A stretch of 64,000 nt of DNA from Piscinibacterium candidicorallinum (GCF_047549485.1 NZ_CP180191.1:3038001-3102000), one strand, 5' to 3'. Counted from the first letter of the stretch, positions 1 through 9,980 are shown. Translations and numbers: made by a program. The notes: generated by a model from the letters alone, not told the origin.

Positions 1-884
1 CAGGCGCAGGGCTTCATCTCCGGCTCCATCGTGGACCAGAGCAAGCAGCAGCTCGACGCGGCGCTGGCCCAGCTCGAGGTAGCCAAGGCCCAGCTCGATC
101 AGGCGCAGACCGATCTGTCGGACAGCGTGATCCGCTCGCCGATCGACGGCATCGTCACCCGCCGCAACATCGATGTGGGCCAGACCGTGGCCGCCAGCTT
201 TCAGACGCCCGATCTCTTCACCGTGGCCAACGACCTGAAGAAGATGCAGATCTTCAGCAATGTGTCCGAGGCCGATGTGGGCCTGGTGCGTGAAGGCCAG
301 CCCGTGCGCTTCTTCGTGGATGCTTATCCGGAGCGCGAGTTCGAGGGCAAGGTGTCTCAGTTCCGCCTGAACCCGACCAGCCAGGCCGGCGTGGTGACCT
401 ATGTGATCGTGATCGATGTGGACAACCCCGAGGAGCTGCTCAAGCCCGGCATGACGGCGCAGACCCGCATCGTGGTGGCCAACAAGAAGGACACCGTGCG
501 CATCCCGACCGCCGCGCTGCGCTTCCGTCCGCCCGAGGACACCGTGGCCAAGAAGGATGGCAAGAGCGGCGACAAGAAGGACGAGAAGAAGGACGACAAG
601 TCCGATGCCAAGGCCGCCGACGGCAAGGACGAGAAGAAGGCCCCGGCCACCAAGGCTGCACCGGCCGCTGATCCCAATGACGACGGCGCCCTCTCGACCC
701 TGAAGGCCGGCCAGCGGGTGTTCCGCGTCTACACCGTGGGCGAGGACAACAAGCCCAAGGCCCACGAAGTGACCATCGGCATCTCCAACACCCGCTTCAC
801 CGAGATGGTGACGGGCAGCATCAAGCCGGGTGATGCGCTGATCACGCGCAGCCTGAAGGACACGCCGACCGGAAGCGAAGACTG

Positions 885-885
<1 letters not shown>
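1..885 (+). CDS. MacA-type periplasmic adaptor of a tripartite efflux pump (5' end outside window)
   Basis: Membrane-fusion subunit that links an inner-membrane ABC exporter to an outer-membrane channel. The reading frame is open from base 1, so the N-terminus is missing and 294 residues are visible. It starts inside the coiled-coil hairpin (Gln/Ala/Leu-rich), followed by the lipoyl half-motif SPIDGIVTRRNIDVGQTV and beta-barrel segments (LKPGMTAQTRIVV), as in MacA/HlyD proteins. A Lys/Asp-rich low-complexity insert (about nt 547-690) interrupts the membrane-proximal region and is unusual. The stop overlaps the start of the ATPase gene by one base (TGATG), so the two are translationally coupled. 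The substrate cannot be told from sequence. Confidence 0.9.
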
Positions 886-1583
<698 letters not shown>

Positions 1584-1617
1584 AACTCTGTACTCGCACG
1601 CTTGGACTTCGATGGCT

Positions 1618-1684
1618 AGATCCAGCATTCATGCGGCTTTCCAGACCAAAATGGCTGAAGAGCCGCACCAGACAAGCGGAAAGC
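1618..1684 (+). repeat. 67-nt dispersed palindromic element, copy 1
   Basis: An imperfect nested palindrome fills much of the gap between the ATPase and permease genes. Outer arms TGCGGCT and AGCCGCA enclose inner arms CCA/TGG. It matches the reverse complement of 11014-11080 at 58 of 67 positions (counted by eye), including a shared 3' end ACAAGCGGAAAGC. The overall form resembles REP/BIME-like intergenic elements. No transposase is nearby. Confidence 0.75.
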
Positions 1685-1712
1685 TTCTCCAGATGCACAC
1701 CGGAGGCGATCA

Positions 1713-2930
1713 ATGAGCTTCGCGCAGATCCTCGTTGAAGCCTTCCGCAGCCTGAGCGCCAACCGGCTGCGCACCGCACTCACCATGCTGGGCATCATCA
1801 TAGGCATCGCCTCGGTGGTGCTGATGCTGTCCGTCGGCGACTCCGTCCGCAAGTTCATCGACAAGGAGCTGTCGGCGCTGGGCAGCAACATGCTCATCGT
1901 GCGCCCCGGCACACCCACCAAGGACGGTGGCGTGCGTCGCCGTGCCGGTGAAGCGCCAGCCCTGACCATCGAGGATGCCGCGGCGCTCAACACCTTGCCG
2001 ACTCTGAAGGGCGCCGTGCCGATGATGCAGGGCTTCCATCAGATCAACTACGGCACGGACAACAGCAACACCACCGTGCTCGGCGTCGTGCCGGAGGTTT
2101 TTGCGCTGCGCAACTGGACGATTGACTCCGGCGCAGGCATCTCGGAGTCCGACGTACGCTCCGCGGCGCGCGTCGCGGTGATCGGCAGCAAGATTGCGAG
2201 CCAGTACTTCTACAAGACCGACCCGATCGGCAAGCTGATCCGCGTGGACAACCAGCCCTACACCGTCGTTGGCGTGATGGCGGGCGAAGGCAGCGCATTC
2301 GACGTGAATGACATCGGTGACGTGATCATGGTGCCGATCACGCGCCACCCGATCCGCATGCCGCTGCCGCGCACGGTGCACTACTTCGTGGCGCAGGCCA
2401 AGGACGCCGCCTCGCTCAAGGAGGCGCAGCTGGACATGGCCGACGTGCTGCGTGACCGGCACCGCATCACACCGGGCAAGGAAGACAACTTCGTCATCAC
2501 CAACCTGGCCAGCTTTGCCCAGGCGGGCGCCAACATCGGCTTTGCGCTGTCCATCGGCCTCGGGCTGATCGGGGCGATCTCGCTTATCGTGGGCGGCATC
2601 GGCATCATGAACATCATGCTGGTGAGCGTGAGTGAGCGGGTACGCGAGATCGGCATTCGAATGGCCATCGGCGCCAAGCCGCGCCATGTGCTCACACAGT
2701 TTCTTGCCGAGGCGGTGGTGATGTGCGTGGTGGGCGGTGCAATCGGCACCCTGATTGCCGCGGGCGGTGCGGCGGCAGTCACGGCCACGGGCAAGTTCGA
2801 CATGGTTCTGGGCGTGAGCCACGTGGTGACGGCGGTGCTCTTCTCCACCGCGGTCGGCCTGTTCTTTGGGTTCTACCCGGCACGGCGCGCCAGCCGTCTT
2901 CTGCCGATCGAGTGCCTCAGACAGGACTGA
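1713..2930 (+). CDS. MacB-type ABC transporter permease (FtsX family)
   Basis: Inner-membrane permease of 405 residues. The N-terminus has one membrane segment (about 17-40, LRTALTMLGIIIGIASVV) followed by a long periplasmic MacB_PCD domain (about 45-270). Three C-terminal membrane segments form the FtsX domain, with the typical GGIGIMNIMLVSVSERVREIG stretch after the second helix and a C-terminal ASRLLPIECLR. This layout is that of MacB-like mechanotransmitters working with a periplasmic adaptor and TolC. It is the last gene of the adaptor-ATPase-permease operon and is followed by a strong terminator. Confidence 0.93.
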   Translation: MSFAQILVEAFRSLSANRLRTALTMLGIIIGIASVVLMLSVGDSVRKFIDKELSALGSNMLIVRPGTPTKDGGVRRRAGEAPALTIEDAAALNTLPTLKGAVPMMQGFHQINYGTDNSNTTVLGVVPEVFALRNWTIDSGAGISESDVRSAARVAVIGSKIASQYFYKTDPIGKLIRVDNQPYTVVGVMAGEGSAFDVNDIGDVIMVPITRHPIRMPLPRTVHYFVAQAKDAASLKEAQLDMADVLRDRHRITPGKEDNFVITNLASFAQAGANIGFALSIGLGLIGAISLIVGGIGIMNIMLVSVSERVREIGIRMAIGAKPRHVLTQFLAEAVVMCVVGGAIGTLIAAGGAAAVTATGKFDMVLGVSHVVTAVLFSTAVGLFFGFYPARRASRLLPIECLRQD

Positions 2931-2959
2931 GCCGGCAACACCCCGCAGTTCGAACGATC

Positions 2960-2988
2960 AACGGCCAGTCAGCGAACTGGCCGTTTTT
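2960..2988 (+). terminator. Rho-independent terminator after the MacB-type operon
   Basis: Perfect 10-bp stem AACGGCCAGT / ACTGGCCGTT with a 6-nt loop, ending in a run of five T. It starts 30 bases after the permease stop codon. A second inverted repeat surrounds it (2951-2960 with 2997-3006). Confidence 0.9.
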
Positions 2989-3084
2989 CATGGCGCTGAT
3001 CGTTCGATTGCACCGGTGGCAGCGTTCCACAATCGATTACCGATTGCACCCACGCGTGTTTGCCCCACCCGTCCCTGCAGAATC

Positions 3085-4146
3085 ATGCCCCGTCTCATTG
3101 ACTCCGTAGCCCGTATCACCGGCATGCGCGACCGTGACGCCCTGAATGTCACGATCGCCGAAGTGCTGGTGGACTGGCTGCGCCCGGAAAGCGTAGCGAT
3201 CTACAAGATCGTCGGCGAAGGTGATGGCCGCCGTGTGGTGCTGCGTGCGCGGCTGGTGGACGGTCAGGCACACATTGAATCAGACGTGGCGCGCGACCCC
3301 GACAGCCTGCCGCGCCTGGCGACCATGCCCTACTTCCGCCGCTGCGTGAAGAACGTCACCCAGGTGCGCATCACGCCACCGGCCGGAAGCCCAGTGTGCA
3401 CCCTCTTCCCGATCCAGAACGATAGCGACGTGACTGGCGTCCTCGCCGTGGAGACGCGCCACGCCCTGCTGCCCGAGCAGCAGCGGCTGGTGAAGGGTGT
3501 GCTCAAGATCATTCGCAACCTCCTGGCCGTCCTGGACTACAGCGAGCACGACACGCTCACCGGGCTGATGAACCGCAAGACCTTCGATGCCTCGTTCCAG
3601 AAGCTGCTGCAGGCCGCACCGAGCGCATCCGCGCCGCAGCAGCCGCCACAGCTGCCGCCCACGGGCCAGCCGGAACGGCGCGCCGAGTACGGTGAGTTTG
3701 CGCGCTTTGCTGCAGTGATCGACATCGACCACTTCAAGAGTATCAATGATCGCTTCGGCCATCTGTATGGCGATGAAGTGCTGCTGCTGCTCGCACGCCT
3801 CATGCGCGGCAGCTTCCGCGCCACCGATCAGCTCTACCGCTTCGGCGGCGAGGAGTTCGTGGTGGTGCTGGACTGGGTCAACCCGGCCGATGCGGCCATG
3901 GTGTTCGACCGCTTCCGCGCCAAGGTGGAGGCCTTCACCTTCCCGCAGATCGGCCGCGTGACCATCAGCATGGGCTACACGCAGATCCAGCCCTTCGACA
4001 GCCCGAACCACGCCATCGAGCGCGCGGACCAGGCGCTTTACTACGCCAAGCAAAACGGCCGCAACCAGGCCCGCAGCTACGAACTGCTCATCAGCAGCGG
4101 GGCGCTGTCCTCCAAGGAAGACGCCTCAGACCTCGAGCTGTTCTGA
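3085..4146 (+). CDS. GGDEF diguanylate cyclase with N-terminal GAF-like domain
   Basis: Makes cyclic di-GMP from two GTP. 353 residues from the ATG at 3085; the frame stays open upstream, but that part runs through the terminator and is not coding. The first 150 residues look like a GAF-type sensory domain with no membrane segment, so the protein is probably cytoplasmic. The catalytic signature is GGEEF (about 254-258). An RxxD inhibitory I-site (RATD) lies exactly five residues before it, so product inhibition is expected. A Gln/Pro-rich insert (AAPSASAPQQPPQLPPTG) sits inside the early GGDEF domain. It has no operon partner. Confidence 0.9.
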   Translation: MPRLIDSVARITGMRDRDALNVTIAEVLVDWLRPESVAIYKIVGEGDGRRVVLRARLVDGQAHIESDVARDPDSLPRLATMPYFRRCVKNVTQVRITPPAGSPVCTLFPIQNDSDVTGVLAVETRHALLPEQQRLVKGVLKIIRNLLAVLDYSEHDTLTGLMNRKTFDASFQKLLQAAPSASAPQQPPQLPPTGQPERRAEYGEFARFAAVIDIDHFKSINDRFGHLYGDEVLLLLARLMRGSFRATDQLYRFGGEEFVVVLDWVNPADAAMVFDRFRAKVEAFTFPQIGRVTISMGYTQIQPFDSPNHAIERADQALYYAKQNGRNQARSYELLISSGALSSKEDASDLELF

Positions 4147-4195
4147 ACATCTGCACCGGCTGCAGCGCTGCCACTTCACCAGCCTGCGGCAGCGC

Positions 4196-5542
4196 TCAAG
4201 TGAACTCCCGCAAGACCACGCGCCGCGCGGCCGGCTGACCCAGCACAACCAGCAGGTAGCTGCGGCCGTCCTTGAAGCCGCCGGTATCCGGGTCTGCAAA
4301 GCTGCTACCCCCATCGAAGTCCTGGGACGCACCTTGCGCGTCATAGAAGCGCACCGAGAAGGTAGGTCGGCCCAGGCTGTAGCTCACAGCGGCGCCCGGC
4401 TTGCCGGCCGTGAGATTCTGGAAGTCCAGGCTGAAGTCCACGGATGCATCGATGCTCACGCCATCGGAAGTGGCGTTGACCACGCTGAGCAAGGCCTTGC
4501 CCGAGCGCGCCGGCAGGTTCGACTCCAGGGTGACCACCATCTGGTAGTTGCCCGCGGTGCCATACACGACGGCCACGTAGTCGCGCCCCGGGTCAAGCGT
4601 GCGGCTGCTTCCGGCCAGGCTCATGCCATCCGTGGTGCGTACGGCGGTCAGCGTGACGGTGCCGGACGTCACGCCCTGATAGGCACTGAAGTTGGCGTCC
4701 AGGGTGCTGGATGACTGCCCACCCACTGAAAAACGCACCTGGCCGGCGCTGCCGACAACATCGGTCCCGTTGATGAAGCGGATGCGCGAGCGCGTGTTGC
4801 GGATCACGCGGGACGCGCCGGCACTGTCCTTGCCGTGCAGCAGATAGGCGTTGACGAGGCGATTGCTCTTGAGCGTGTAGAGCACGAGACTGACGACCTG
4901 GCGCGAATCGATCTGGACACCGTCGGCATCGAACAGCAGCTCGCGCTTGTCGCCGCTTGGGTAGATGCGGATGCGCCAGGTGCCGGAGGCGAGTTCGGCA
5001 AAGCCGGTCACGCTCGCGGCACCCACGCCGCGCAGGGTCGGTGTGGCCGAATCAATGCTGGCGCCGGAACTCGTGAAGTACACGTCGTAGCTCAGGCCGC
5101 GCACGACATTGTTCAGGACCCGTACCTTGATGCGGCCGTCATCCGGTCGGCCCTCGCCGTCATTACTCACCTGCGCGCTGAGATCGGTGCCGGTTCCACA
5201 GGCAATCACGGTGTAGCTGTTGTCCTTGGCATAGCCTGCGGTTGCGCTGTTCAGACTGCCGCTGCCCGGCTCGGCAATCACTTCCGTGGACAGGTTGCCG
5301 CCGTTGGACTCGGCGTAGCCCGACACAGCCTCGAAGGCCACGCCGCTCACCTTGGTCTTGCTGTCGACTCGCAGCGTGAGCGTGTCAACATCGGTCACCA
5401 GATTGAGAAGGCGGATCTTCACATCGCCTTCGCCGTCGTTGCCACAGGCGGTGAGCAGGCCGCCCGTGGCGCCCACCAGGCCGAGGACACCCGCTGCGCG
5501 CAGTGCACTGCGGCGGGTGTATCCGCGTTCATGAAACATCAT
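4196..5542 (-). CDS. DUF4397-domain lipoprotein
   Basis: Exported protein of 448 residues. The N-terminus has a twin-arginine-like sequence (YTRRSALRAAG), a hydrophobic stretch and a lipobox LLTACG at about residue 33, so it is probably a lipoprotein. The rest consists of beta-rich repeats with the DUF4397 pattern (a statement about spread-out residual values such as VRVLNNV, DVYFTSSG, RIRIYPSGD and VVLYTLKS), arranged as about two copies. The function of DUF4397 proteins is not established. It faces the diguanylate cyclase tail to tail and is not in an obvious operon. Confidence 0.8.
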   Translation of the reverse strand: MMFHERGYTRRSALRAAGVLGLVGATGGLLTACGNDGEGDVKIRLLNLVTDVDTLTLRVDSKTKVSGVAFEAVSGYAESNGGNLSTEVIAEPGSGSLNSATAGYAKDNSYTVIACGTGTDLSAQVSNDGEGRPDDGRIKVRVLNNVVRGLSYDVYFTSSGASIDSATPTLRGVGAASVTGFAELASGTWRIRIYPSGDKRELLFDADGVQIDSRQVVSLVLYTLKSNRLVNAYLLHGKDSAGASRVIRNTRSRIRFINGTDVVGSAGQVRFSVGGQSSSTLDANFSAYQGVTSGTVTLTAVRTTDGMSLAGSSRTLDPGRDYVAVVYGTAGNYQMVVTLESNLPARSGKALLSVVNATSDGVSIDASVDFSLDFQNLTAGKPGAAVSYSLGRPTFSVRFYDAQGASQDFDGGSSFADPDTGGFKDGRSYLLVVLGQPAARRVVLREFT

Positions 5543-5620
5543 GTTCTGTCTGTCCTCTGCAATCTCTCCGGCCCATTGCCGACGAGGCAGACTACACAGA
5601 CGGTATTGCGCGCAAGTGGC

Positions 5621-6889
5621 TCAATTTGAAGAAGCGTTGCTTGCCGGAAAACGGCAGACAAAGCGCGCACCCTGGGGTGCATTGCTTTCGCAATGCGCGG
5701 TTCCCCCGTGCTGTAGCGCGATCTGGCGCACGAGGCTCAGACCCAGCCCCACGCCGCCCTGCGACTCGCTGCCGCCCTTGCGCCGATAGAAGGCCTCGAA
5801 GATGCGCTCGCGGTCGGCCTCGGGGACCCCACCACCCTGATCGCTCACAGTCAGCTCGATGACTGCACCGGAATGGCGCAGCGTCAGGTCAATCGGCTGG
5901 CCTTGCCCGTACTTGCGGGCGTTCTCCAGGAGATTGCGCACCAGACGCCGCAACAGTTGCGGCACGCCGAGCAGCGTGAGGGGCGCAAGGCGGATCTGCA
6001 GGCCCACACGTTCAGCCTCCTGCATGCAGATCTGCGCAAGGTCCACGACCTGGGCAGGCTCGGTCGCACCGCGCGCCTCCAGACGGCTGGCCAGCAGAAT
6101 TTCATCGATGAGCTCATCCAACTCGCGGATGCTGGTACGCATCTCCTGCATGGGCGCGAGACCGGCTGGAACACCATGGACATCGCTGAGCAGTTCCTCG
6201 GCCATGCGGATTCGCGCCAAGGGGCTTCGCAGCTCATGCGAGGCGTTGGCCAGCAGGCTGCGGTTGGCGCGCACGAGCTCCTCGATCCGTTCGGCCGAGC
6301 GATTGAAGCTGCGCGCCAGGTCCGTCACCTCGTCATTGCCCTCGACCCGTACACGCGCGGACCATTCGCCGTCGCCCAGGCGGGTGACACTCTGGCGGAA
6401 TGCCTCCAGCCGGCGGGTCATCCGGCTGACCAGCGGGAAGGTTGCAAGGCCCACCGCAAGCGCCAGGCCGATGAAGGGCAGCGTGAAGGCGCTCCATGGC
6501 GGCCGCTGCACACCGAACTCACCCGCCTCCAGACGCCAGCCCTTTTCCAGCTGCACGCGGTGGCGAACCGGCGCGGTGCTGCTGACGCTGCGGCCCTGTG
6601 GCTGGACCGCCACCACGACCTCTCCACGCTCATTGAGCACCCGCACGAAGGTACCCCATGAGTCGGCCAGGCGCTGCGCGCGCGCCGGCGTCACGCGGTC
6701 CTGCTCAAGCAGTGAGACTGCGGCTGCGGTCATGCGTGCTGCGATCTCGCCGGGCGGATCGACAATCAGCAGCGCCACGCTCAGCCCGCCGAGTGCGCCC
6801 AGGGTCGCCGCGATGGCGACCGCGAGCCAGACGCGCAGGTACAGGCGTCGCCCGGGGCGGGCTTCAGTGCTGGGACTTGGCGAAGACAT
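5621..6889 (-). CDS. Sensor histidine kinase of an OmpR-type two-component system
   Basis: Membrane kinase of 422 residues. There is an N-terminal membrane helix (about 20-45), a short periplasmic domain, a second helix (about 145-165), a HAMP linker, then the H-box SHELRSPLARIRMAEELL with the phospho-acceptor His, the N-box NLLENARKYG, G1 DQGGGVPEADRERIFEAFYR and G2 GVGLGLSLVRQIA. I chose the ATG at 6889, which overlaps the 3' end of the regulator gene by 26 bases; an in-frame GTG lies 12 bases upstream. The small periplasmic domain of about 100 residues gives no clue to the signal. Confidence 0.9.
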   Translation of the reverse strand: MSSPSPSTEARPGRRLYLRVWLAVAIAATLGALGGLSVALLIVDPPGEIAARMTAAAVSLLEQDRVTPARAQRLADSWGTFVRVLNERGEVVVAVQPQGRSVSSTAPVRHRVQLEKGWRLEAGEFGVQRPPWSAFTLPFIGLALAVGLATFPLVSRMTRRLEAFRQSVTRLGDGEWSARVRVEGNDEVTDLARSFNRSAERIEELVRANRSLLANASHELRSPLARIRMAEELLSDVHGVPAGLAPMQEMRTSIRELDELIDEILLASRLEARGATEPAQVVDLAQICMQEAERVGLQIRLAPLTLLGVPQLLRRLVRNLLENARKYGQGQPIDLTLRHSGAVIELTVSDQGGGVPEADRERIFEAFYRRKGGSESQGGVGLGLSLVRQIALQHGGTAHCESNAPQGARFVCRFPASNASSN

Positions 6890-7583
6890 AGCCCGCGCCA
6901 CGCACGGTCTGGATGCGCCGCGGGTCGCGCGGATCGTCCTCGATCATGGATCGGATGCGTGCGATGTGCACGTCAATGCTGCGGTCGAAGGCTTCCAGCG
7001 AACTGCCACGCATGAGCTGCATGATCTGGTCACGGCTCAACACCCGGCCCGGCCGCTGCGCTAGCAGGACCAGCAGATCGAACTGATGCGAGGTCAGCAT
7101 GCGCCGCTGTCCCGATACGCGCACCTCGCGGGCGTGCAGGTCGATCACCAGGCGCCCGAAGGACAGCATCCCATCATCGGTGGCGCGAACCGCCAGCGCC
7201 GGGCGGCGCATGAGTGCGCGGGCGCGAGCCAGGAGCTCGCGCGGCTCGAAAGGCTTGGGCAGGTAATCGTCTGCACCCATCTCCAGACCAATGACACGGT
7301 CCATCGCATCGCCCTTGGCCGTGAGCATCAGGATCGGGACGGAGGCGCGGTCGTCATTGCGGGCACGGATGCTGCGGCACAGGGCGAGGCCGTCGGTATC
7401 GGGCAGCATCAAATCCAGAATCAGCAGCTGCGGGGCGCTCCGATCGAGCTCGGTGAGCGCCTGGGCGCCCGAACCCGCCAGCAGCACGCTCATGCCGTTG
7501 TGCTGCAGGTAGTCGGAGACCATCGAGCACAGACGCTGATCGTCATCGACGAGCAGGACCTGACTGGGGGAGGCGGATTCCAT
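6864..7583 (-). CDS. OmpR/PhoB-family response regulator
   Basis: DNA-binding regulator of 239 residues, first gene of a regulator-kinase operon. The receiver domain shows the acidic pair in LLVDDDQ, the phospho-acceptor Asp in LILDLMLPDTDG and the conserved Lys in LPKPFEPRELLAR. The C-terminal winged helix has RMLTSHQFDLLVLLAQRPGRVLSRDQIM and ends with the family's VRGAGYVF. The frame is open 25 codons further up, but that stretch holds a perfect palindrome and is more likely promoter, so I place the start at 7583 (MESASPSQVLLVDDD). Confidence 0.92.
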   Translation of the reverse strand: MESASPSQVLLVDDDQRLCSMVSDYLQHNGMSVLLAGSGAQALTELDRSAPQLLILDLMLPDTDGLALCRSIRARNDDRASVPILMLTAKGDAMDRVIGLEMGADDYLPKPFEPRELLARARALMRRPALAVRATDDGMLSFGRLVIDLHAREVRVSGQRRMLTSHQFDLLVLLAQRPGRVLSRDQIMQLMRGSSLEAFDRSIDVHIARIRSMIEDDPRDPRRIQTVRGAGYVFAKSQH

Positions 7584-7615
7584 GAGCGGGGCGCGACACA
7601 GGGCGGGTTCACTTT

Positions 7616-7632
7616 GCACACTGGCAGTGTGC
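7616..7632. promoter_or_regulatory. 17-nt palindrome, candidate operator of the two-component operon
   Basis: Perfect inverted repeat GCACACTG-G-CAGTGTGC, about 33 bases upstream of the response-regulator start. Location and symmetry suggest an operator, possibly autoregulatory. OmpR-family sites are more often direct repeats, so another regulator is also possible. Confidence 0.4.
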
Positions 7633-7727
7633 TGAAAAAATGTTGCCGGGGCGGCCAATCGGCGTGAAGTTTTGTTTCCGCAACCGCGCCCTGCCCGACC
7701 CGATTCGCGCGCGCCTTCCCGGGGGGC

Positions 7728-9980
7728 TCAGCGCTTCACGCAGTCCACGTAGTAGCGAACCTTGCCGTCACGCTCCTCCTCCACGAGGCCGTGCACATCG
7801 GTATCAAAGCCAGGGAACTTGGCATTGAACTCGCGCGCAAACTGGAGGTACTTCACGATCGTGGCGTTGAAGCGCTCACCCGGAATCAGCAGTGGGATGC
7901 CCGGCGGATAGGGTGTAAGCAGGGTCGACGTGATGCGGCCTTCAAGCTGGTCGATCTCCACACGCTCGATCTCGCGGTGCGCCACGCAGGCCCAGGCGTC
8001 GCTGGGCTTCATCGCGGGCTGGATGTCCGACAGATACATCTCCGTGGTCACGCGACCGATGTCGTGGGCCTTGTAGGCCTCGTGGATCTTCTGGCAGAGG
8101 TCACGCAGGCCCATGCGCTCATAGGCCGGATGAGCCGCGCAGAACTCGGGCAGGATGCGCCACATGGGCGCGTTCTTGTCGTAGTCGTCCTTGAACTGCT
8201 GCAGCGCGGTCAGCAGGGTGTTCCAGCGGCCCTTGGTGATGCCGATGGTGAACATGATGAAAAAGCTGTACAGCCCAGTCTTTTCCACCACCACGCCGTG
8301 CTCGGCGAGGAACTTGGTCACGATGGCTGCGGGGATACCGGTATCGGCAAACTTGCCGCTCACATCCAGACCCGGCGTGACGATGGTGGCCTTGATCGGG
8401 TCGAGCATGTTGAAGCCTTCGGCCATGTTGCCGAAGCCATGCCAGGCCTCGTTGGGGCGCAGCATCCACGCGTCGCGGTTGCCGATGCCCTCTTCGACGA
8501 GCTCGTCCGGGCCCCAGACCTTGAACCACCAGTCGTGGCCGTACTCCTCGTCCACCTTGCGCATGGCGCGGCGGAAGTCCAGGCTTTCCATGATGGATTC
8601 CTCCACCAGCGCAGTGCCGCCCGGCGGCTCCATCATGGCCGCAGCCACGTCGCAGGAGGCGATGATGGCGTACTGGGGGCTGGTGGAGGTGTGCATCAGG
8701 TACGCCTCGTTGAAGACGTGGCGGTCGAGCTTGTCGTTCTCGGACTCCTGCACCAGGATCTGGCTGGCCTGCGAGATGCCGGCGAGCAGCTTGTGCGTGG
8801 AGTGCGTGGCGAAGATCAGACCGTTCTTGCGACGCGGCCGGTCCTTGCCGATGGCGTGCATCACGCCATACAGGTCATGGAAGGCGGCATGCGGTAGCCA
8901 GGCCTCATCGAAGTGCAGGGTGTCCACATAGCCTTCGAGCTTGGCCTTGATGGTCTCCACGTTGTAGAGCACGCCGTCGTAGGTGCTCTGCGTGATGGTC
9001 AGGATGCGCGGCTTGATGGTCTTGGCATCCACGCCCTTGAGCAGCGGATGCTCGGCAATCTTCTTCTGGATGTTGGCTGGTTCGAACTCGCTTTGAGGGA
9101 TCGGGCCGATGATGCCCAGGCTGTTGCGCGTGGGCGTGAGGAAGACCGGCACGGCGCCGGTCATCATGATGGAGTGCAGGATGCTCTTGTGGCAGTTGCG
9201 ATCCACCAGCACCACATCGCCCGGCGCCACCGTGCTGTGCCAGACCATCTTGTTGGAGGTGCTGGTGCCGTTGGTCACGAAGTAGCAGTGGTCCGCATTG
9301 AAGATGCGCGCGGCATTGCGCTCACTCGCCGCCACAGGGCCGGTGTGGTCCAGCAGCTGGCCGAGTTCCTCGACTGCATTGCAGACGTCGGCGCGGAGCA
9401 TGTTCTCACCGAAGAACTGGTGGAACATCTGGCCGATGGGGCTCTTGAGAAACGCCACGCCGCCGGAGTGGCCGGGGCAGTGCCAGGAGTAGGAGCCGTC
9501 CTCGGCATAGTCCAGCAGGGCCTTGAAGAAGGGCGGCTGGATGCCTTCGAGATAGCTCTTGGCCTCGCGCAGGATGTGGCGCGCCACGAACTCAGGGGTG
9601 TCCTCGTTCATGTGGATGAAGCCATGCAACTCCCGCAGCACATCGTTGGGGATGTGGCGGCTGGTGCGCGTCTCGCCGTAGATGTAGATCGGAATATCCG
9701 CGTTCTTGAAGCGGATCTCGCTGATGAAGGTGCGCAGGTGCAGCACGGCCGGGTCCAGCTCGGGACCGGGCGTGAACTCTTCATCGTCGATCGACAGGAT
9801 GAAGGCGCTGGCGCGGGACTGCTGCTGCGCGAAGCTGGTCAGGTCACCGTAACTCGTGAAACCGGCGACTTCCATGCCCTCTGCCTCGATGGCCTTGGCC
9901 AGGGCGCGGATGCCCGAGCCGGAGGTGTTCTCGGAGCGAAAGTCTTCGTCGATGATGACGATCGGAAAGCGAAAGCGCAT
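7728..9980 (-). CDS. Orn/Lys/Arg decarboxylase (fold-I, PLP-dependent)
   Basis: Large amino acid decarboxylase of 750 residues; family members decarboxylate arginine, lysine or ornithine to the polyamine and CO2, often for acid resistance or polyamine supply. The N-terminal 130 residues form the response-regulator-like wing domain (IVIIDEDFRSENTSGSG). The core shows SWHCPGHSGGVAF, the PLP-contacting FDEAW and the Schiff-base lysine in THSTHKLLAGISQAS. The C-terminal domain carries PYPPGIPLLIPGE. Substrate cannot be assigned safely. I chose the ATG at 9980, 11 codons inside the longest frame. A TATAAT lies upstream at 10083-10088 on this strand. It is divergent from the Ada-like gene. Confidence 0.92.
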   Translation of the reverse strand: MRFRFPIVIIDEDFRSENTSGSGIRALAKAIEAEGMEVAGFTSYGDLTSFAQQQSRASAFILSIDDEEFTPGPELDPAVLHLRTFISEIRFKNADIPIYIYGETRTSRHIPNDVLRELHGFIHMNEDTPEFVARHILREAKSYLEGIQPPFFKALLDYAEDGSYSWHCPGHSGGVAFLKSPIGQMFHQFFGENMLRADVCNAVEELGQLLDHTGPVAASERNAARIFNADHCYFVTNGTSTSNKMVWHSTVAPGDVVLVDRNCHKSILHSIMMTGAVPVFLTPTRNSLGIIGPIPQSEFEPANIQKKIAEHPLLKGVDAKTIKPRILTITQSTYDGVLYNVETIKAKLEGYVDTLHFDEAWLPHAAFHDLYGVMHAIGKDRPRRKNGLIFATHSTHKLLAGISQASQILVQESENDKLDRHVFNEAYLMHTSTSPQYAIIASCDVAAAMMEPPGGTALVEESIMESLDFRRAMRKVDEEYGHDWWFKVWGPDELVEEGIGNRDAWMLRPNEAWHGFGNMAEGFNMLDPIKATIVTPGLDVSGKFADTGIPAAIVTKFLAEHGVVVEKTGLYSFFIMFTIGITKGRWNTLLTALQQFKDDYDKNAPMWRILPEFCAAHPAYERMGLRDLCQKIHEAYKAHDIGRVTTEMYLSDIQPAMKPSDAWACVAHREIERVEIDQLEGRITSTLLTPYPPGIPLLIPGERFNATIVKYLQFAREFNAKFPGFDTDVHGLVEEERDGKVRYYVDCVKR

